The position numbers and the translations under genes were made by a program. DNA of 64,000 nucleotides. Origin: Lasiosphaeris hirsuta (taxonomy: Eukaryota > Ascomycota > Sordariomycetes > Sordariales > Lasiosphaeriaceae). Positions 47,311 to 58,035 of this stretch are shown here, piece after piece. The notes under the pieces are model-generated. The model was given only the letters and a program-made list of their open reading frames with translations, was not told where the DNA came from and did no database searches. The DNA lies in contig JAUKUA010000002.1 of NCBI GenBank assembly GCA_030549175.1, positions 806,001-870,000 on the forward strand. The letters run 5' to 3'. Numbering within the stretch: position 1 is the first letter of the stretch; every line of letters starts with the position of its first letter.

Positions 47311-47515
47311 CTAATCAAATGAAGTAAACCTGCTCTCGCGCCTTGTCGATGAGCCTGATAACTTGCCTATTCTTTCCTGAAAAACTTTCTGCAACCCGTG
47401 CGTGTTTTTGGCCGCATCCTCCTGGATCCTTTTCTCCATCTCCTTCACTCGGGTTTCGTATTTCTCTCGCTTTTGGGCGAGGTCGGCGTTGAGCTCAGGT
47501 GCCGCTGAAGTGTTT
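47311..47515 (-). pseudogene. Coiled-coil C-terminus of a G-domain protein, inverted fragment
   Basis: The minus strand encodes a charged helix (LAQKREKYETRVKEMEKRIQEDA, followed by LQKVFQERIGKLSG) of the kind that ends fungal AIG1/septin-like G-domain proteins. It abuts, in opposite orientation, a fragment of the G domain itself at about 47517. I infer one gene broken by an inversion, or two relics placed head to head. Confidence 0.5.
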
Positions 47516-47516
47516 C

Positions 47517-47915
47517 CAAGCGGCTTTCCATTCGATCGCCGAAAACCGACTGCGGGGCAGCGCAAAGCTGAATCTGGACTATTTCCGCGGAATATGCAGG
47601 CAGGACGCCTTCAAGAGAGTTGCCATGGTAACAAATATGTGGGGGAGACTTGGTCCTGGGGAAAATGGCAATAGCCGTGAGCAGGAGCTTGTGGACAAGG
47701 ACGAGTTCTGGGGTAGCATCCTAAGGGATGGAGCGCAGATGGAGCGGCACGACAACACGGCCAAGTCTGCGTTTCGGCTCATGGAAAAGATCTTGGCGTC
47801 GGAACATGACGGCAAGAACATTCAGATCGTGAGCGAGATGAAAGACGGAACGCTACTGAGCAAGACAACCGCGGGAGAGTCGATAAGAGGAGAGCTCAGC
47901 AAGCTGGAGAAGGTC
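47517..47915 (+). pseudogene. G-domain (P-loop GTPase-like) fragment
   Basis: Reads HSIAENRLRGSAKLNLDYFRGICRQ, VAMVTNMWGRL, FWGSILRDGAQMERHDNTAKSAFRLMEKIL, LSKTTAGESIRGELSKLEK. This is the distal half of the domain: the TxMW block sits at the nucleotide-specificity strand. The P-loop (GxxGxGKST) and switch regions expected upstream are absent; position 47517 is a junction with the inverted coiled-coil piece. Non-functional as it stands. Confidence 0.65.
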
Positions 47916-48235
47916 AAAAGCCAAGGGCCATTGGTGAACGGCATTTGGATGGTATCAACGGGCTCCATCACGTTTAGCAACGACAACGGCTTCCCCTCTC
48001 GGTGAACGGGAAAGTGCCATACAACGCAAACTACGAACGATGTCCCCACGACCAGGCCATCTTCACCACCACGGGCCCGAGGAGCGCCGGCTTCTTTCCC
48101 AAGGCGTTTGGGCGAATCCCCATCATCGGGCTCTACGGAGCGGGTGCCATCATCCTATGGGAGGGGTTCGATCACACATACGCCAACAACTTCAAGATGT
48201 CCAACTCGCTTGAGAACACGACACATTGGGTGTAG
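47916..48235 (+). pseudogene. Unrecognised gene 3' fragment with frameshift
   Basis: Continues from the G-domain fragment: GPLVNGIWMVSTGSITFSNDNGFPS, then a one-base frame change near 48000 to VNGKVPYNANYERCPHDQ...GFFPKAFGRIPIIGLYGAGAIILWEGFDHTY and HWV-stop. The aligned sense of both parts suggests a real protein broken by a single indel. I do not recognise it. Confidence 0.4.
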
Positions 48236-48369
48236 CCCATGATGATGCCGTCTGTGATCACGCGGGACGCTGAGAACCGGCCGTCCCATCTTTCGGCCTG
48301 CTGGCAAGACCTACAAGGAAGTGGGGTGATGACGGACGGGGTTGTAAACACGATGCTGTGCTTGGTGCC

Positions 48370-49640
48370 TACCTAGGCAAGCGGTTCTTATATTGACAGG
48401 GACCGTCTACCTCATAGTACTTAATAGAAGGCCAAATTTCTATATAAATACAGGTTCTTATAAGTCTTTCATCTAGCCATCAGAGGCTAACACATCCTAC
48501 ATCCGCACTACCACAGAATCTACCAAGCGATTAATAGTTAATTGCGGAATTCTCACCTAGCTAGCCTTAATCAATTGCTTAAATTCTTCGGGACCCGATA
48601 GTGTTCGCTCTGTACGAATATGCTACCTAGTATTACGCCAGCAGTTCTCAATTGGCGACAAATCTAGCAAGCCTGGTATATTAAAATGAGCAGTACTTCA
48701 AATTGTATGTTTCCATCCAAATCTTAACGATATTCCACAGACTTTATCCTATTCCATACCCCGAATCGCCATCTTCCTCCAGAATAAAATCCTAGCCTAA
48801 TATAAGCTGTAGGTTAACTATTTCTCTAGGATCCTATCGTAATAAACCAATAGGCTTATATTTCGTTTAGCATTTAACGGAACCTAGTAGAAAAATAATT
48901 TAGATTTAAAATCTTATCTAACGGCAGCTTAGACATGAAAGCGATAAAGTTCAGTATCAGTTTCAAAATCATCTCGATATTAGATATAATCTAGATAATA
49001 GAATTTACCCGGTTTTTTAAATAATACAAATTTTATCTTCTAGGCTAACAGAAATATAACATTTATCTGGCTAGTAGATATCGTGTTAATTCTTTAGATT
49101 TCGACAATATTAGAGAGTGATTTTGACATCGTAAACCCGACATTTAACGGAAGAAGTAAAAACCTAACCCTTCTAGTAAGCGATACATTTTCGATATTAA
49201 AGCGTACCTATCACACACACAATCGTTTAAGCAGATACTTAAGTATTGACCACCTTGGCTAGGCCCTATCAGGTTAATCTATACGCCTAGAAGCTATACT
49301 ACCAGATGATTATTTCCATTTTATCTAAATCTTCAGCCGAGATAATAGGCTTCCGGCCTCGGGTTTCTACCAAAGGACGCTGCCGATCTAGGCTGTCGTA
49401 TAAGACCTGCCGGCCACGCATCTTACTAAAGCCGAATTCACGGAATAGATCAGCCTTAAAAAAGGGAATATGGTAGCTTTCGAGAAAGTAAGCTGTTCTA
49501 ATAAGATGTGCTTTTGCCGGTGTGGTATGATATGGTAGCATCTTGATTATGTTATGTTAGGAGGAAGTTGGAACTTTGGAGGGTCTGGGAGCGGAAATCT
49601 GTTAGTGGCGTGTTAGCTATTGCTAGCGCGTGGTAACAGG
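48370..49640 (-). mobile_element. RIPped Tc1/mariner-type transposon
   Basis: The minus strand holds a transposase relic. ATG 49541 opens an HTH-like N-terminus (MLPYHTTPAKAHLIRTAYFLESYHIPFF, VETRGRKPIISAEDLDKME). After a heavily mutated middle, the end of the DDE domain reads LLDLSPIENCW (third catalytic acid Glu) and PEEFKQLIKAS...VRIPQLTINRLVDSV. Stops in that tail are TAG at likely Trp codons, and the middle (48600-49250) is strongly TA-rich. I could not fix the terminal inverted repeats, so the ends are approximate. Confidence 0.65.
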
Positions 49641-49991
49641 CCACCTCGCCACCAGTTTACGGTCCCTATTAATTTAAAAACCGCTTGGTAGGGTAGGTGG
49701 GGTGGGGGGTGTCGACAATGGACTCTTCACGAAATGAAGGATGGCCTCCCTTATCGGCCCCGAGAAAAAATAAAACCCCCCGGCGCAGTCATAGACACTT
49801 GGTGTGAGGGGTAAGCCAGGTTCAGGGCCTATCATGATGTGAGAATTTGTGCCAAGCACAGCCAAGCAGCTGACGAGGGGGTTTTTCTTTTGCAATCAGA
49901 ACGCAGACCCTTTGGTCACTGGCGCCAAAAAAAACCCCCAAAAAAAACCCAAAAAAACTCTTCCGACCGACATCATCGCGGAAACGCAAGG

Positions 49992-50495
49992 ATGGGTCGC
50001 CCAAAAGGCAGCGTCGGCCGCAAGCACCTTACTCCCGACAACCGGCTGCGCATCCGAACCCTCTATTTCGATGCGCGCATGGGCCAGAAGCAGATCGAAC
50101 TGGTCACGGGCTTTTCGTCCAGCCAAATCCGAACCGCCATTCGCGCCGAATCCCACCTAGTCGGACAACGATCCGGCCGGCCGCGCAAATCACTGAAAAA
50201 CCAGCCAGAGAAAGACAGACAAGATGGCAACTTGGAACCACCTGCACATGACATGGATGCCGCGGGCGAGAAAGACGACGAACACCTTGACAACGTGGCA
50301 TCGATTGGTCCGAGCCATATCCAAGAGCAAGCCGGCGAGCGAGAACTAGAAGGTGACGACTTACGATCAAATTCCAATACCACGGAGAAAGACGGTCAAA
50401 ATGTCAACTTAGGATTCATGACGGAATTTAATGATGTCAGAGGGGAACACGATCAAAACGGTGAGGATGAAGGACTTGGAAGGCCGGGGGAATAG
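49992..50495 (+). CDS. HTH/AT-hook protein, transposase-derived, 168 aa
   Basis: From ATG 49992: MGRPKGSVGRKHLTPDNRLR, then LYFDARMGQKQIELVTGFSSSQIRTAIRAES and HLVGQRSGRPRKS. This is the N-terminal helix-turn-helix region seen in fungal Tc1/mariner-type transposases, here flanked on both sides by AT-hook-like GRPKG and GRPRK cores. No DDE catalytic domain follows. Instead comes a 100-residue acidic, Gln/Asn-rich tail (AGEKDDEHLDN, EGDDLRSNSNTTEKDGQN). No stops or RIP signature, unlike the transposon next door. It may be a domesticated DNA-binding protein or a truncated transposase that escaped RIP. The longer frame back to 49839 lacks support. Confidence 0.55.
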   Translation: MGRPKGSVGRKHLTPDNRLRIRTLYFDARMGQKQIELVTGFSSSQIRTAIRAESHLVGQRSGRPRKSLKNQPEKDRQDGNLEPPAHDMDAAGEKDDEHLDNVASIGPSHIQEQAGERELEGDDLRSNSNTTEKDGQNVNLGFMTEFNDVRGEHDQNGEDEGLGRPGE

Positions 50496-50923
50496 GATGA
50501 ACACTATGTCTATTACCTTGTTTAGTTCTTTGGATCGTCATTATGCTATAGGGTTGTTGGAGCTTGAACCGCTCGACCTTCTCCGGGTAGAGGTGGAGAT
50601 ACCAACAATATGTCATGGGCAAACACGATTGCGGTGGCAGAGGAAGGGAGCCATCAGTTTACTGGGTACCTAGGAAACCCTACAAAAAATGACACGAAAT
50701 TGAAAAACCAACAAATCAGTGGTGGTGCGATGACTTTGGGAGTGATCGCCTCCAAAGCATGGGGCTTATTCCTGTGATCGGGCCCCATCGGCCAGGAGAG
50801 GGGAGAATATGCTTCTTTAATTATTGTCTAATCTGACTCCGATGCCAGGCTGGGATGGCACGCCAGTTCCAAAGACAGAAACCAAGATTGTCAAGCTTCC
50901 ATAAGTACCTACCTACCTCGTAC
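50496..50923. other. Intergenic
   Basis: I see no supported gene. tacctacctacctcgtacc at about 50907 belongs to a word family (ACCTAGGT/ACCTACC) scattered in this window's gaps. Confidence 0.4.
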
Positions 50924-53105
50924 CTATTCCTCGCAGAGTCTTACTAGATACTCATAGCAATCTACTCCGATAGGTACGCCTTCCACCCGGCAGTCCCGGA
51001 GGATTCCAACAACATAGCGACGATTTGGCTGACATTTCCAAATATACCTCTCTGCCAAGATTGCGATGGCGCTTTTTTGCAGCGGTCTAAAGGTATCGCC
51101 AGGTAGAGAGCCAGTATCTCCGTTGATGATCAGCTCCTTTGCCTCGTTCCAGGTTTTGGACTTGATGGCGTGTTCCCACGCTTTCCAGCGCTGAAGGTTG
51201 CCTGAAGGCTCTCGGTTGTCTTCGCTCGCCACATGTCCGCCCCGTTGATCCAAATCGGCCCCTAGCATCAGCGCCCAAAACGCCTGGAAGTCTTCGGGAA
51301 TTGCTTTGCCACCTCAAACACAGGGCATCGGCCGAAATCATCCAGGCACCATGGATTGGCCCCACAGGAAAGAAGAGTCCTTATCACCACTTCGGTGGTG
51401 TCTGGGACTTGCGGCTGAACTGCGAGCATGGCCAATAGCGGTGTTTCGTTTTTGCCGTTTCTGAGGTTTGGGTCTGCTCCCCTGTCCAGAAGGATTTTCA
51501 TCAGGCTAGCCACAGCCACAGCCTGTCCGTCCCCAGGTCTCGGCATCTGGCTCTTGATGCTGAGCTCGTGAAGCAACGTGTTCCCACCTTCAGTCAACTG
51601 GCCGAGCGGAGCTTTACGGCAGAGTGTTTGAGCTAGGGCCTTGTCCAACACCGGCAACGAGTAGATGTTTCGGATGTAGTACACCACCATGGGCTCTTCG
51701 GATGGCATCATGGTCAATAACGAGGCGCCTCTATCCACAAAAACCTTTAGGACTTTTCGTTCAACCTCAGTGTCGTCCTTGAATTGCGGTGGCAGCTGTT
51801 TGCGCCACACCCGTGCAAGAAAGACTTGGAATGGTGTCCTCCCATCCGGGAATGGCAAGTGAACATTGGCTGCATGGTTCAGAGCTGTCTTTATGTGGAG
51901 GAGGATTTCTGGGCTGTGAGGCTGGTCTAGGAGTTTATGGAACGGCGTTGTGTCGGCAAGGTTGGGTTGGTTGAGGTCACCCATCGCCATGAGGAAAGCA
52001 CACTGGCAGACGTGCCCTGAATGGATTCTGCCGTGTCCGTTGAAGAATGGCGGTCGGGTAGTGAGAATATCATGAAGTATGGTGTTTCCGAGATTATCCC
52101 GACTGGAAACCTTTGCGCCCTTCTCGAAAAGAAGGCGAAGCACTGGAACGTTACTCGAACCAGCCGGGGCAAAGAAGTGAGGCTCCTTCCCAGCCGTGTC
52201 TTTGGCATTGACGTTGGCTCCGTGTTTGATAAGAAGGGTAACCATTGCAATGGACTTTTCGACACCATAGTGCAAGGGCTCCTTCCCAAAGTTGTCCTTG
52301 GCACAAGGAGATGCCCCGGCCTTGAGGAGTGCCTCTGTGTGTATTATGTCTCCATCAAGGACTGCGAGATGCAGAGGTGTTTTCCCATCAGCCAAATGAA
52401 GCTGAGGTAATCTGATTAAGGGCTGGTGGGTTTCGCCGTAGCCAAAGTATGGCGGGGATGGGCTAATGTGGCCGGCGCTGTCCAACAGTGTGAATGGGCC
52501 GCCCCCGTTTGATCTTGTGCACAGGCAGTTAGCCACCAACGTGTGCTCCCCATCCAACGATCACGGATAATTGGTATTACCTCGGACTTGTGTAGTCACT
52601 GCCAGTAAAGGACACCTGTGGTAAGTGATAATTCGGGAATGAGGCCAAAGATTGCGCATGATCAGCTTGGTAGGGCTGGAGGAGTTGTAGAGAAGGGGAA
52701 GTTGAGTTATTGGAAAGGACAGGAGGAGATGGCTGTGGAGTATGCCCATGCCCTTGTTTATCTGGAGCTGGAGATATTTGAGGCAAACCCGGGTGCGTAT
52801 TTGGGGAGTGCTGGTGGGTGGGTGGGCGCCGGGGGAATGCCTGAGTGCGATATCTGACGAATCCCCATTTTTTAAGTTGTTCTCTGTAGCATCGCTTTCT
52901 GGAGAGGAGGATGCGGTCAGTATAAGTCCCGATGAAACTGCTTCCAGGTCCGACCAAAAAAAAAAAAAAAAAAAAGGGATGCTTACGATGCAATGAAGCC
53001 GTGATTCTGCTCGACATATTTGATGACCCCATCGAGGGGCTGCCTTTTTTCATGGTAAAGCCTCCGAATGTCGTCTTTCAGCTCCGGGGGCCACGTTTTA
53101 GTCAT
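50924..53105 (-). pseudogene. Clr5-domain ankyrin protein, one-base frameshift near the C-terminus
   Basis: Exon 1 (53105-52987) and the start of exon 2 (52898-52581) give a full Clr5 domain: MTKTWPPELKDDIRRLYHEK, LDGVIKYVEQNHGFIAS, KRCYREQLKKWGFVRY. A Pro-rich linker follows; exon 3 (from 52513) carries degenerate ankyrin repeats (DGKTPLHLAVLDGDIIHTEALL, FGKEPLHYGVEKSIAMVTLLIKHGANVNAKD). Introns are 88 bp (GTAAGC donor, 22-T run) and 67 bp (ggctaactgc branch). Near 51296 one base is missing in CCC-GAAGAC: the frame ends KQFPKTSRRFGR-stop, while the next frame continues PEDFQAFWALMLGADLD...VDCYEYLVRLCEE to 50924. The product may still be made without the last ~120 residues, so inactivation is likely but not certain. 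Clr5 is a fungal putative DNA-binding domain. Confidence 0.8.
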
Positions 53106-54833
53106 TGTCCAATTAGGGTCCAGGGGGGGGGGGTTGACAAACTACCTACCTAAGGAATGTTTTACCTAGGTAGGTATAGGTAGTAGGTAACCAGCGACGC
53201 ACGCACAATTCGCAACTTCAAGATTAGAGGTGCTCGCCCGATATATGACTGCCTTACCTATCTGTAGGCAGTCTTTGGGGTTAATCATCTTTCTCCCCAC
53301 GCCAAGCCATTACAACTCATGCATGCATGACGAGGCTTTCAGATCTAAGGTATCCGTAAACCAATGAGATTTAGCTAAATGGAGCGGTCAAGTTTCAGCA
53401 GTGCTCAGGAGACGCAAAGACCAGAGTCTGGGGCTAAGCTGCATGTTGCCTTTTGCATTTTGCATTTTGCATTTCTTTCTCATTTTGCATCTCGCAATGA
53501 TCAGGTCACAATGTCAGGTACCTACTGCTCCAAGCAGCAATAATCTGAACTGTAGGGGGGATGTACTCATCTAGCCACCTCACTTTAGGTTTATTTGCTA
53601 CTAGCGCGTAGCACTCTTGTGAAGAAATATTGAAGCTCCTATAAGAACCTTCTTATTAAAACCGGCGCTTCTGGGATTTCGACAATTTCTCCATGGGCTA
53701 CATTTCTCAAAGGCGTTACATGCCAAATATGATGGGCTTAATCTGGCCTTTTTATTTCGGCCCGCATGCGCAACCCAAGTGGCACTTGTGCTCCAGGTAA
53801 CAGGTCGGCCCTCCGGGGTAGCCTTTGATACGGATAGATTCAATATCTCCCGCATCTAAAAGTGGCGGTTGGTAAGCCTTGGCATGCAAAGAGGCGGGTA
53901 GGGGCCGTATTATCACTGGCAATTGATAACCACGCGCAACAACGCATGCATGCATTGTGACTGGCTCTTTGAAGTTTTGCATTTTGCACTCTGCACTTCC
54001 TCTAGCCGCTTCCGCCTCTCGGCCAGATTTCGCCCTTGCTTATATTTGCCCTTTCAACACATGGTGTGACCGCGACATCGGTCCTGCATATCGTGGCGCT
54101 GCAACACCACTGATGTGAGAGACCTTGTATTGTTTACAACAAAATGCGGTGGCCCCACCGGCGTGTCGAGAGCCTTGCGTCATATTGCATTTTTTTGCAT
54201 TTTGCATCTCGACCTCGAGGTTGCCGCGAGTCGGAACTATGTAGCTACATGTTGTCAATGTCATAAGTGCAAATCTCAAAACAAGTGCTCGTGGCAGCGG
54301 TCGGTGGTCGATCAAGGCTGCACCGAGTCCTGCACATGTCCTTTTCATTGACGTATTATCTTCGGAAGCCCTTACCGTCATAAATAGCCTTTGATTCCAC
54401 CGTGATGGCCTTGAGTCCTGCCATGATCTTTCTTCCAGCCCTCCCGACCAACCCGGCACCTAGAATACATCCTTCAACACTCAAACTCGCCGACCCGAAA
54501 TCTTCTAGTTTCGGCCAACATGAAATCGACCAATGAGAACCAAGCCACCGCCAGACACATAAAAATGTTCGTGACCTAATCCTTCATTCCTCCTCCCGCA
54601 GATATTGTCTCCGAACCCCTTTCCTTACCTCTTCTACCCCTGCCCCTTTTCAGATCATTTGATTCTACTACAAACGCGGTCACGATTGACATTCGTTTCC
54701 CAACAGCACTTACCAAGAAGCGAGCGATAACCTTGTTCCAGCCGACGTCCTACATTCTCACTCGTCCTCCGCCCTTCTCCCCCCATCAAGCTCTTTCACC
54801 TCAGTCAACAGGGTAGCAGAGCAACTTCGAGCC
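53106..54833. other. 1.7-kb intergenic region with TTTTGCA clusters
   Basis: No supported gene. Contains three clusters of the 7-mer TTTTGCA (53451-53494, 53974-53988, 54190-54207), two catgcatgcat palindromic patches (about 53319 and 53943), and an ACCTACCTAAGG / CCTAGGTAGGT imperfect palindrome at 53142-53178. Confidence 0.5.
53451..54207. repeat. Dispersed (TTTTGCA)n clusters
   Basis: Three tandem copies at 53451 and one more near 53482, two at 53974 and two at about 54192, each cluster followed shortly by tctcg or ctctgc. All lie on the plus strand within 760 bp. Confidence 0.6.
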
Positions 54834-55043
54834 ATGCAGTCACTCGGCATCAATCTACCAAAGAGCATTGTGGACAAGGTGGCGACGGAATACAGAGGCA
54901 TGGACCCGATGGATAGGTTCCTCGCGGAATCTTGTGGCATGGAGGGGAAGGTCGACAAAAGCACCAACACCACCAAGCATGACCGAAGCTTGAGTTGTCT
55001 GGCTGTAGCCGGGTCGTTGGATGAACGGAGCTCGGCAGACTAA
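54834..55043 (+). CDS. Small hypothetical protein, 69 aa
   Basis: ATG 54834 opens MQSLGINLPKSIVDKVATEYRGMDPMDRFLAESCGMEGK and ends SLDERSSAD-stop. The first 35 residues look like an amphipathic helical segment, the rest is polar. The upstream 170 bp are C/T-rich with a possible acceptor (tcagtcaacag) before the ATG, as in many fungal leaders. No known domain. Could be a real small protein or the last exon of a lost gene. Confidence 0.35.
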   Translation: MQSLGINLPKSIVDKVATEYRGMDPMDRFLAESCGMEGKVDKSTNTTKHDRSLSCLAVAGSLDERSSAD

Positions 55044-55124
55044 GACCTCTCTAGCTTCCAAATGATCTTCTGTAGAGTACAACGCGATTAATATACATTG
55101 ACATGACGCCCGACCCATGAGCCC

Positions 55125-55366
55125 CTATTCCATAACAAACTCCTCCACCGCACTCTCGGGCATATCAAACTCCACTTTCCTATCCATCAACCCAAACACA
55201 TAGGCCTCCCCCAGGAACCCCTACCTCCCCTCCTCCTTTTTTCTCAAAACATACAAAGGCCGCCCCCCAAACAAATGCACAATAACATCTGCTGCTCTTT
55301 TACATGACTCCATCTTCCGGGTGCTCTGTTGACCCTCAACAGACAATATCCCGGACCGACTTATAA
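55125..55366 (-). pseudogene. HET-family C-terminal fragment
   Basis: The minus strand reads SCKRAADVIVHLFGGRPLYVLRKK, then TAG, then GFLGEAYVFGLMDRK and ends EEFVME-stop at 55125. The blocks 'GD-I--F-GG---YVLR' and 'F-GEAYVHGIMDGE' are the usual C-terminal signature of HET-domain proteins. The in-frame TAG stands one residue before GFLGEAYV. Upstream the gene is cut by the AT-rich repeat that begins near 55366, so only about 80 codons survive. Confidence 0.65.
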
Positions 55367-55717
55367 CTACTTAACTAGTTATCGTAATAACTACGGAAAC
55401 GTTCCGTTTAATAAATAGATTTCCTTAGTACTTTTCACGATAGTTATAGTTGTTAAGTGTTTGACTTCTTATGATATAAAGTATCTTACCTAAATTACAT
55501 CTTAGCGGTATAAGGTAAAAAAGGAAACTTTATTAAGGGCTTTTTTAAATACTATAAGAATCTAGACTTTCTATGTTAAGCTATGGCCCTATTCAATAAT
55601 GGTTTCTCTTTCTAAAGATCTGTTAAATATTTAATATAGTAGTATAAAAGATACCATCTATCTTATAAAAAAGAATATTGAGGCTAGGACATATCTAGTC
55701 TTATTTAAAAAGACTTA

Positions 55718-57565
55718 ACGTATCTTATAAGTGAACGAGCCACTTTTTGACGCGACACCCCACCCTGACACAAAACATCAAATTTCTCCACAACCAACAA
55801 TGGCAGCACCTTCTTACGAGGCCAGGATGAACCTGGCCCTCGGAGCTCTTCAAAAGGATCTAAAGCTTAAGATCCGAGCTGTAGTAAAGGTCTACGACGT
55901 CAATAAAGATACCCTTCGATGCCGACACGCCGGCCGGCCTTCACGACGCGATATTCCAGCCAATTCACGTAAACTTACGGATTTAGAGGAGGGTACGATT
56001 GTCCAGTATATAATCGAGCTTATTACACGCGCATTTCCTCCTCGGCTTTGTTATGTGGAAGATATGGTTAACCGACTGCTACGTGAACGCGACGCGCCCC
56101 CTGTCAGTAAGCTCTAGGCTCATAACTTCGTCAAATGCCAGCCAGAGTTACGAACGCGTTTTACGTGTAAATACGACTACCAGAGAGCTAAATGCGAAGA
56201 TCCAAAGATTATTCGCGAGTAGTTTGTCCTTGTGTATAACACTAAGGCTAAGTACGGCATCCTTAACGAAGATACGTACAATTTCGACGAAACTGGCTTT
56301 ATGATAGGTATTATCACTCCCACCATGGTAGTTACTACCTCTGATGGCCGTGGAGGCAGAGCTAAACAGGCCCAGCCTAGCAATCGAGAGTAGGCTACAG
56401 TCATCCAAAGAGTAAATGCTCTAGGCTGGGCCATCCTACCGTTCATCATCTTAGTTGGGTAATACCACCTTACCCACTGGTATAAAGAGTGCAATCTTCC
56501 GGCCACCTGGCACATTGTAACAACTGAAAATGGCTAGACTACGAATAAGAAAGGCATAGATTGGATTCGGCACTTCGATTTTCACATAGCATCTCGTACA
56601 AAGGGTATATACCGGCTGCTGATCCTTAACGGCCACGATAGCCACCACTCTGACGAATTCGAGAACTACTGCGACGAGCATAACATTGTCACACTCTGTA
56701 TGCCTCCGTACTCTTCACACATACTTCAGCCATTAGATGTTAGCTGTTTTTCACCGTTGAAAAAGGCGTATAGCCGTCAGATTAAGCAGTTGATACGGAT
56801 GAACATCACACACATTAACAAGCCGGAGTTTCTTTATAGATTCAGAGAGGCGTTTTTCGCTTCGATTACAGAAAGGAATATCCAGGGGGGGTTTGCCGGA
56901 GCTGGCCTTGTGCCGTACGACCCAGAGAGGGTAATATCTAAGCTGGATGTACGTATTCGGACCCCGACACCCCCAGCCTCAAGCCCAACCACAGCACTAC
57001 CTTAGGCCTCCCAAACGCCACATAACCCTCGAGAGGCCACCGCACAGTCAGCATTTATTAAAACCCGAATTTCCAACCATCAGGGCAGCTCTCCAACCCC
57101 GATGTTAACTACTGTGGATCGATTAGCTAAAGGTACGATGGCAGTGATGCACGAGGTGGCTCTTCTGCGTACGGAGGTCTCAGCACTACGAAAGGCCAAT
57201 GAGGGGCTTAGCAAGCGACGGAGAGCTAAAAAAACACGTGTTCGGCTTGGAGGGTCACTTACTGTACAAGAGGCACAGGATCTACTGGATCAGAAGGCTG
57301 TAGGGGAGTAGTTGGTCTAGGAAACACGACAAAATGGTAGTGGTGCAGGGGAGTCTCGTACGAAGATTCGGTGCTGTAGCGTGTGCGGCAAGCCTGGCCA
57401 TAATGCACGCACGTGCAAGGAGGCTGCAGAATCGTCTGATTCATCTGTTTCTGATTCAGTTATTGTTATTTCCTAGTGTTGTGGTTGTGTAATTGAGGAT
57501 GGTTGTGGTGGGGTGGTAGAAAGTGGCTCGTTCGCTTATATGGCTCGTTCGCTTATAAGATACGT
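55718..57565 (+). mobile_element. pogo/Fot1-type DNA transposon
   Basis: Perfect-looking ends: 24-bp terminal inverted repeats ACGTATCTTATAAGYGAACG... with one mismatch, flanked by TA on both sides (55716-55717, 57566-57567), the target preference of the Tc1/mariner/pogo superfamily. At the right end the inner part tggctcgttcgcttata is present twice in tandem. Element length is 1848 bp. Confidence 0.85.
55800..57476 (+). pseudogene. pogo/Fot1 transposase, inactivated
   Basis: One frame runs from MAAPSYEARMNLALGALQ through the element: psq/HTH region (VKVYDVNKDTLRCR), NFDETGFMIG (first catalytic Asp), LLILNGHDSHHSDEF (second), HILQPLDVSCFSPLKKAY (third), and after a tail a zinc knuckle CSVCGKPGHNARTC. 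It is broken by several TAG/TAA codons, some at likely Trp or Gln positions (56116-56118, 56221-region Trp to TAG). The second catalytic Asp reads Asn (AAC), the G-to-A change RIP makes. Not able to move itself. Confidence 0.8.
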
Positions 57566-57764
57566 TAGAAGAAGAGTATTAAGTCTTCGTTTCTTACGTA
57601 TAGTTACGTTAGCTATAACTTAGCGACGGTAGAGTAAATAATACCAGCTCTAACGTATTATACGATTTAGGCAAGGTAGTTGGTTTCATAGCAGAAGTAG
57701 CTAACGTAGACAGATTAGAATGTATCTTCGGAGACTTCTTCCATATTAGTTTTAAAACTAACTC

Positions 57765-57790
57765 GAAGAGAAAGTAAGAGAGAGGAAAGA
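57765..57790 (+). other. Polypurine tract before LTR
   Basis: gaagagaaagtaagagag and the following gaaaga form a run of purines (one T) directly before the LTR start TGTTAC, as plus-strand priming requires. It marks the following LTR as a 3' LTR. Confidence 0.6.
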
Positions 57791-58035
57791 TGTTACGTGG
57801 AAGAATGTAGATAGCCGAGATAGGTTAGTCCATTGTGCGCAGTCCCTGCGCTCAATCGAGCACAGGGGGTGCACTGCTATATAATGGCAGTGCACCCACC
57901 AGACTGATTGCCAACGGGCCATCCTTTACAAATTATTTACACTATCATACAACATGCCGGTGTACAGTAGAGGGTCGCCCCAAAAGTCGCCCTCCAATTG
58001 AGCGTGCAACAAAGCGACCATTTCGGACCGTAGCA
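57791..58035 (+). repeat. LTR, right copy (probable 3' LTR, plus strand)
   Basis: Starts TGTTACGTGG and ends GACCGTAGCA, 245 bp; the inverted match of 3291-3524. Contains the same two hairpins, with GC-to-AT changes on both arms of the first stem. Confidence 0.7.

Larger units (their letters stand above)
55366..58035 (+). mobile_element. RIPped LTR-retrotransposon remnant with nested pogo element
   Basis: AT-rich, stop-riddled sequence at 55366-55717 and 57566-57764 flanks a pogo insertion. It leads into a purine tract and a TG...CA LTR that matches the left-end LTR. I infer the 3' part of a retroelement on the plus strand. No pol motif could be read. Confidence 0.55.
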
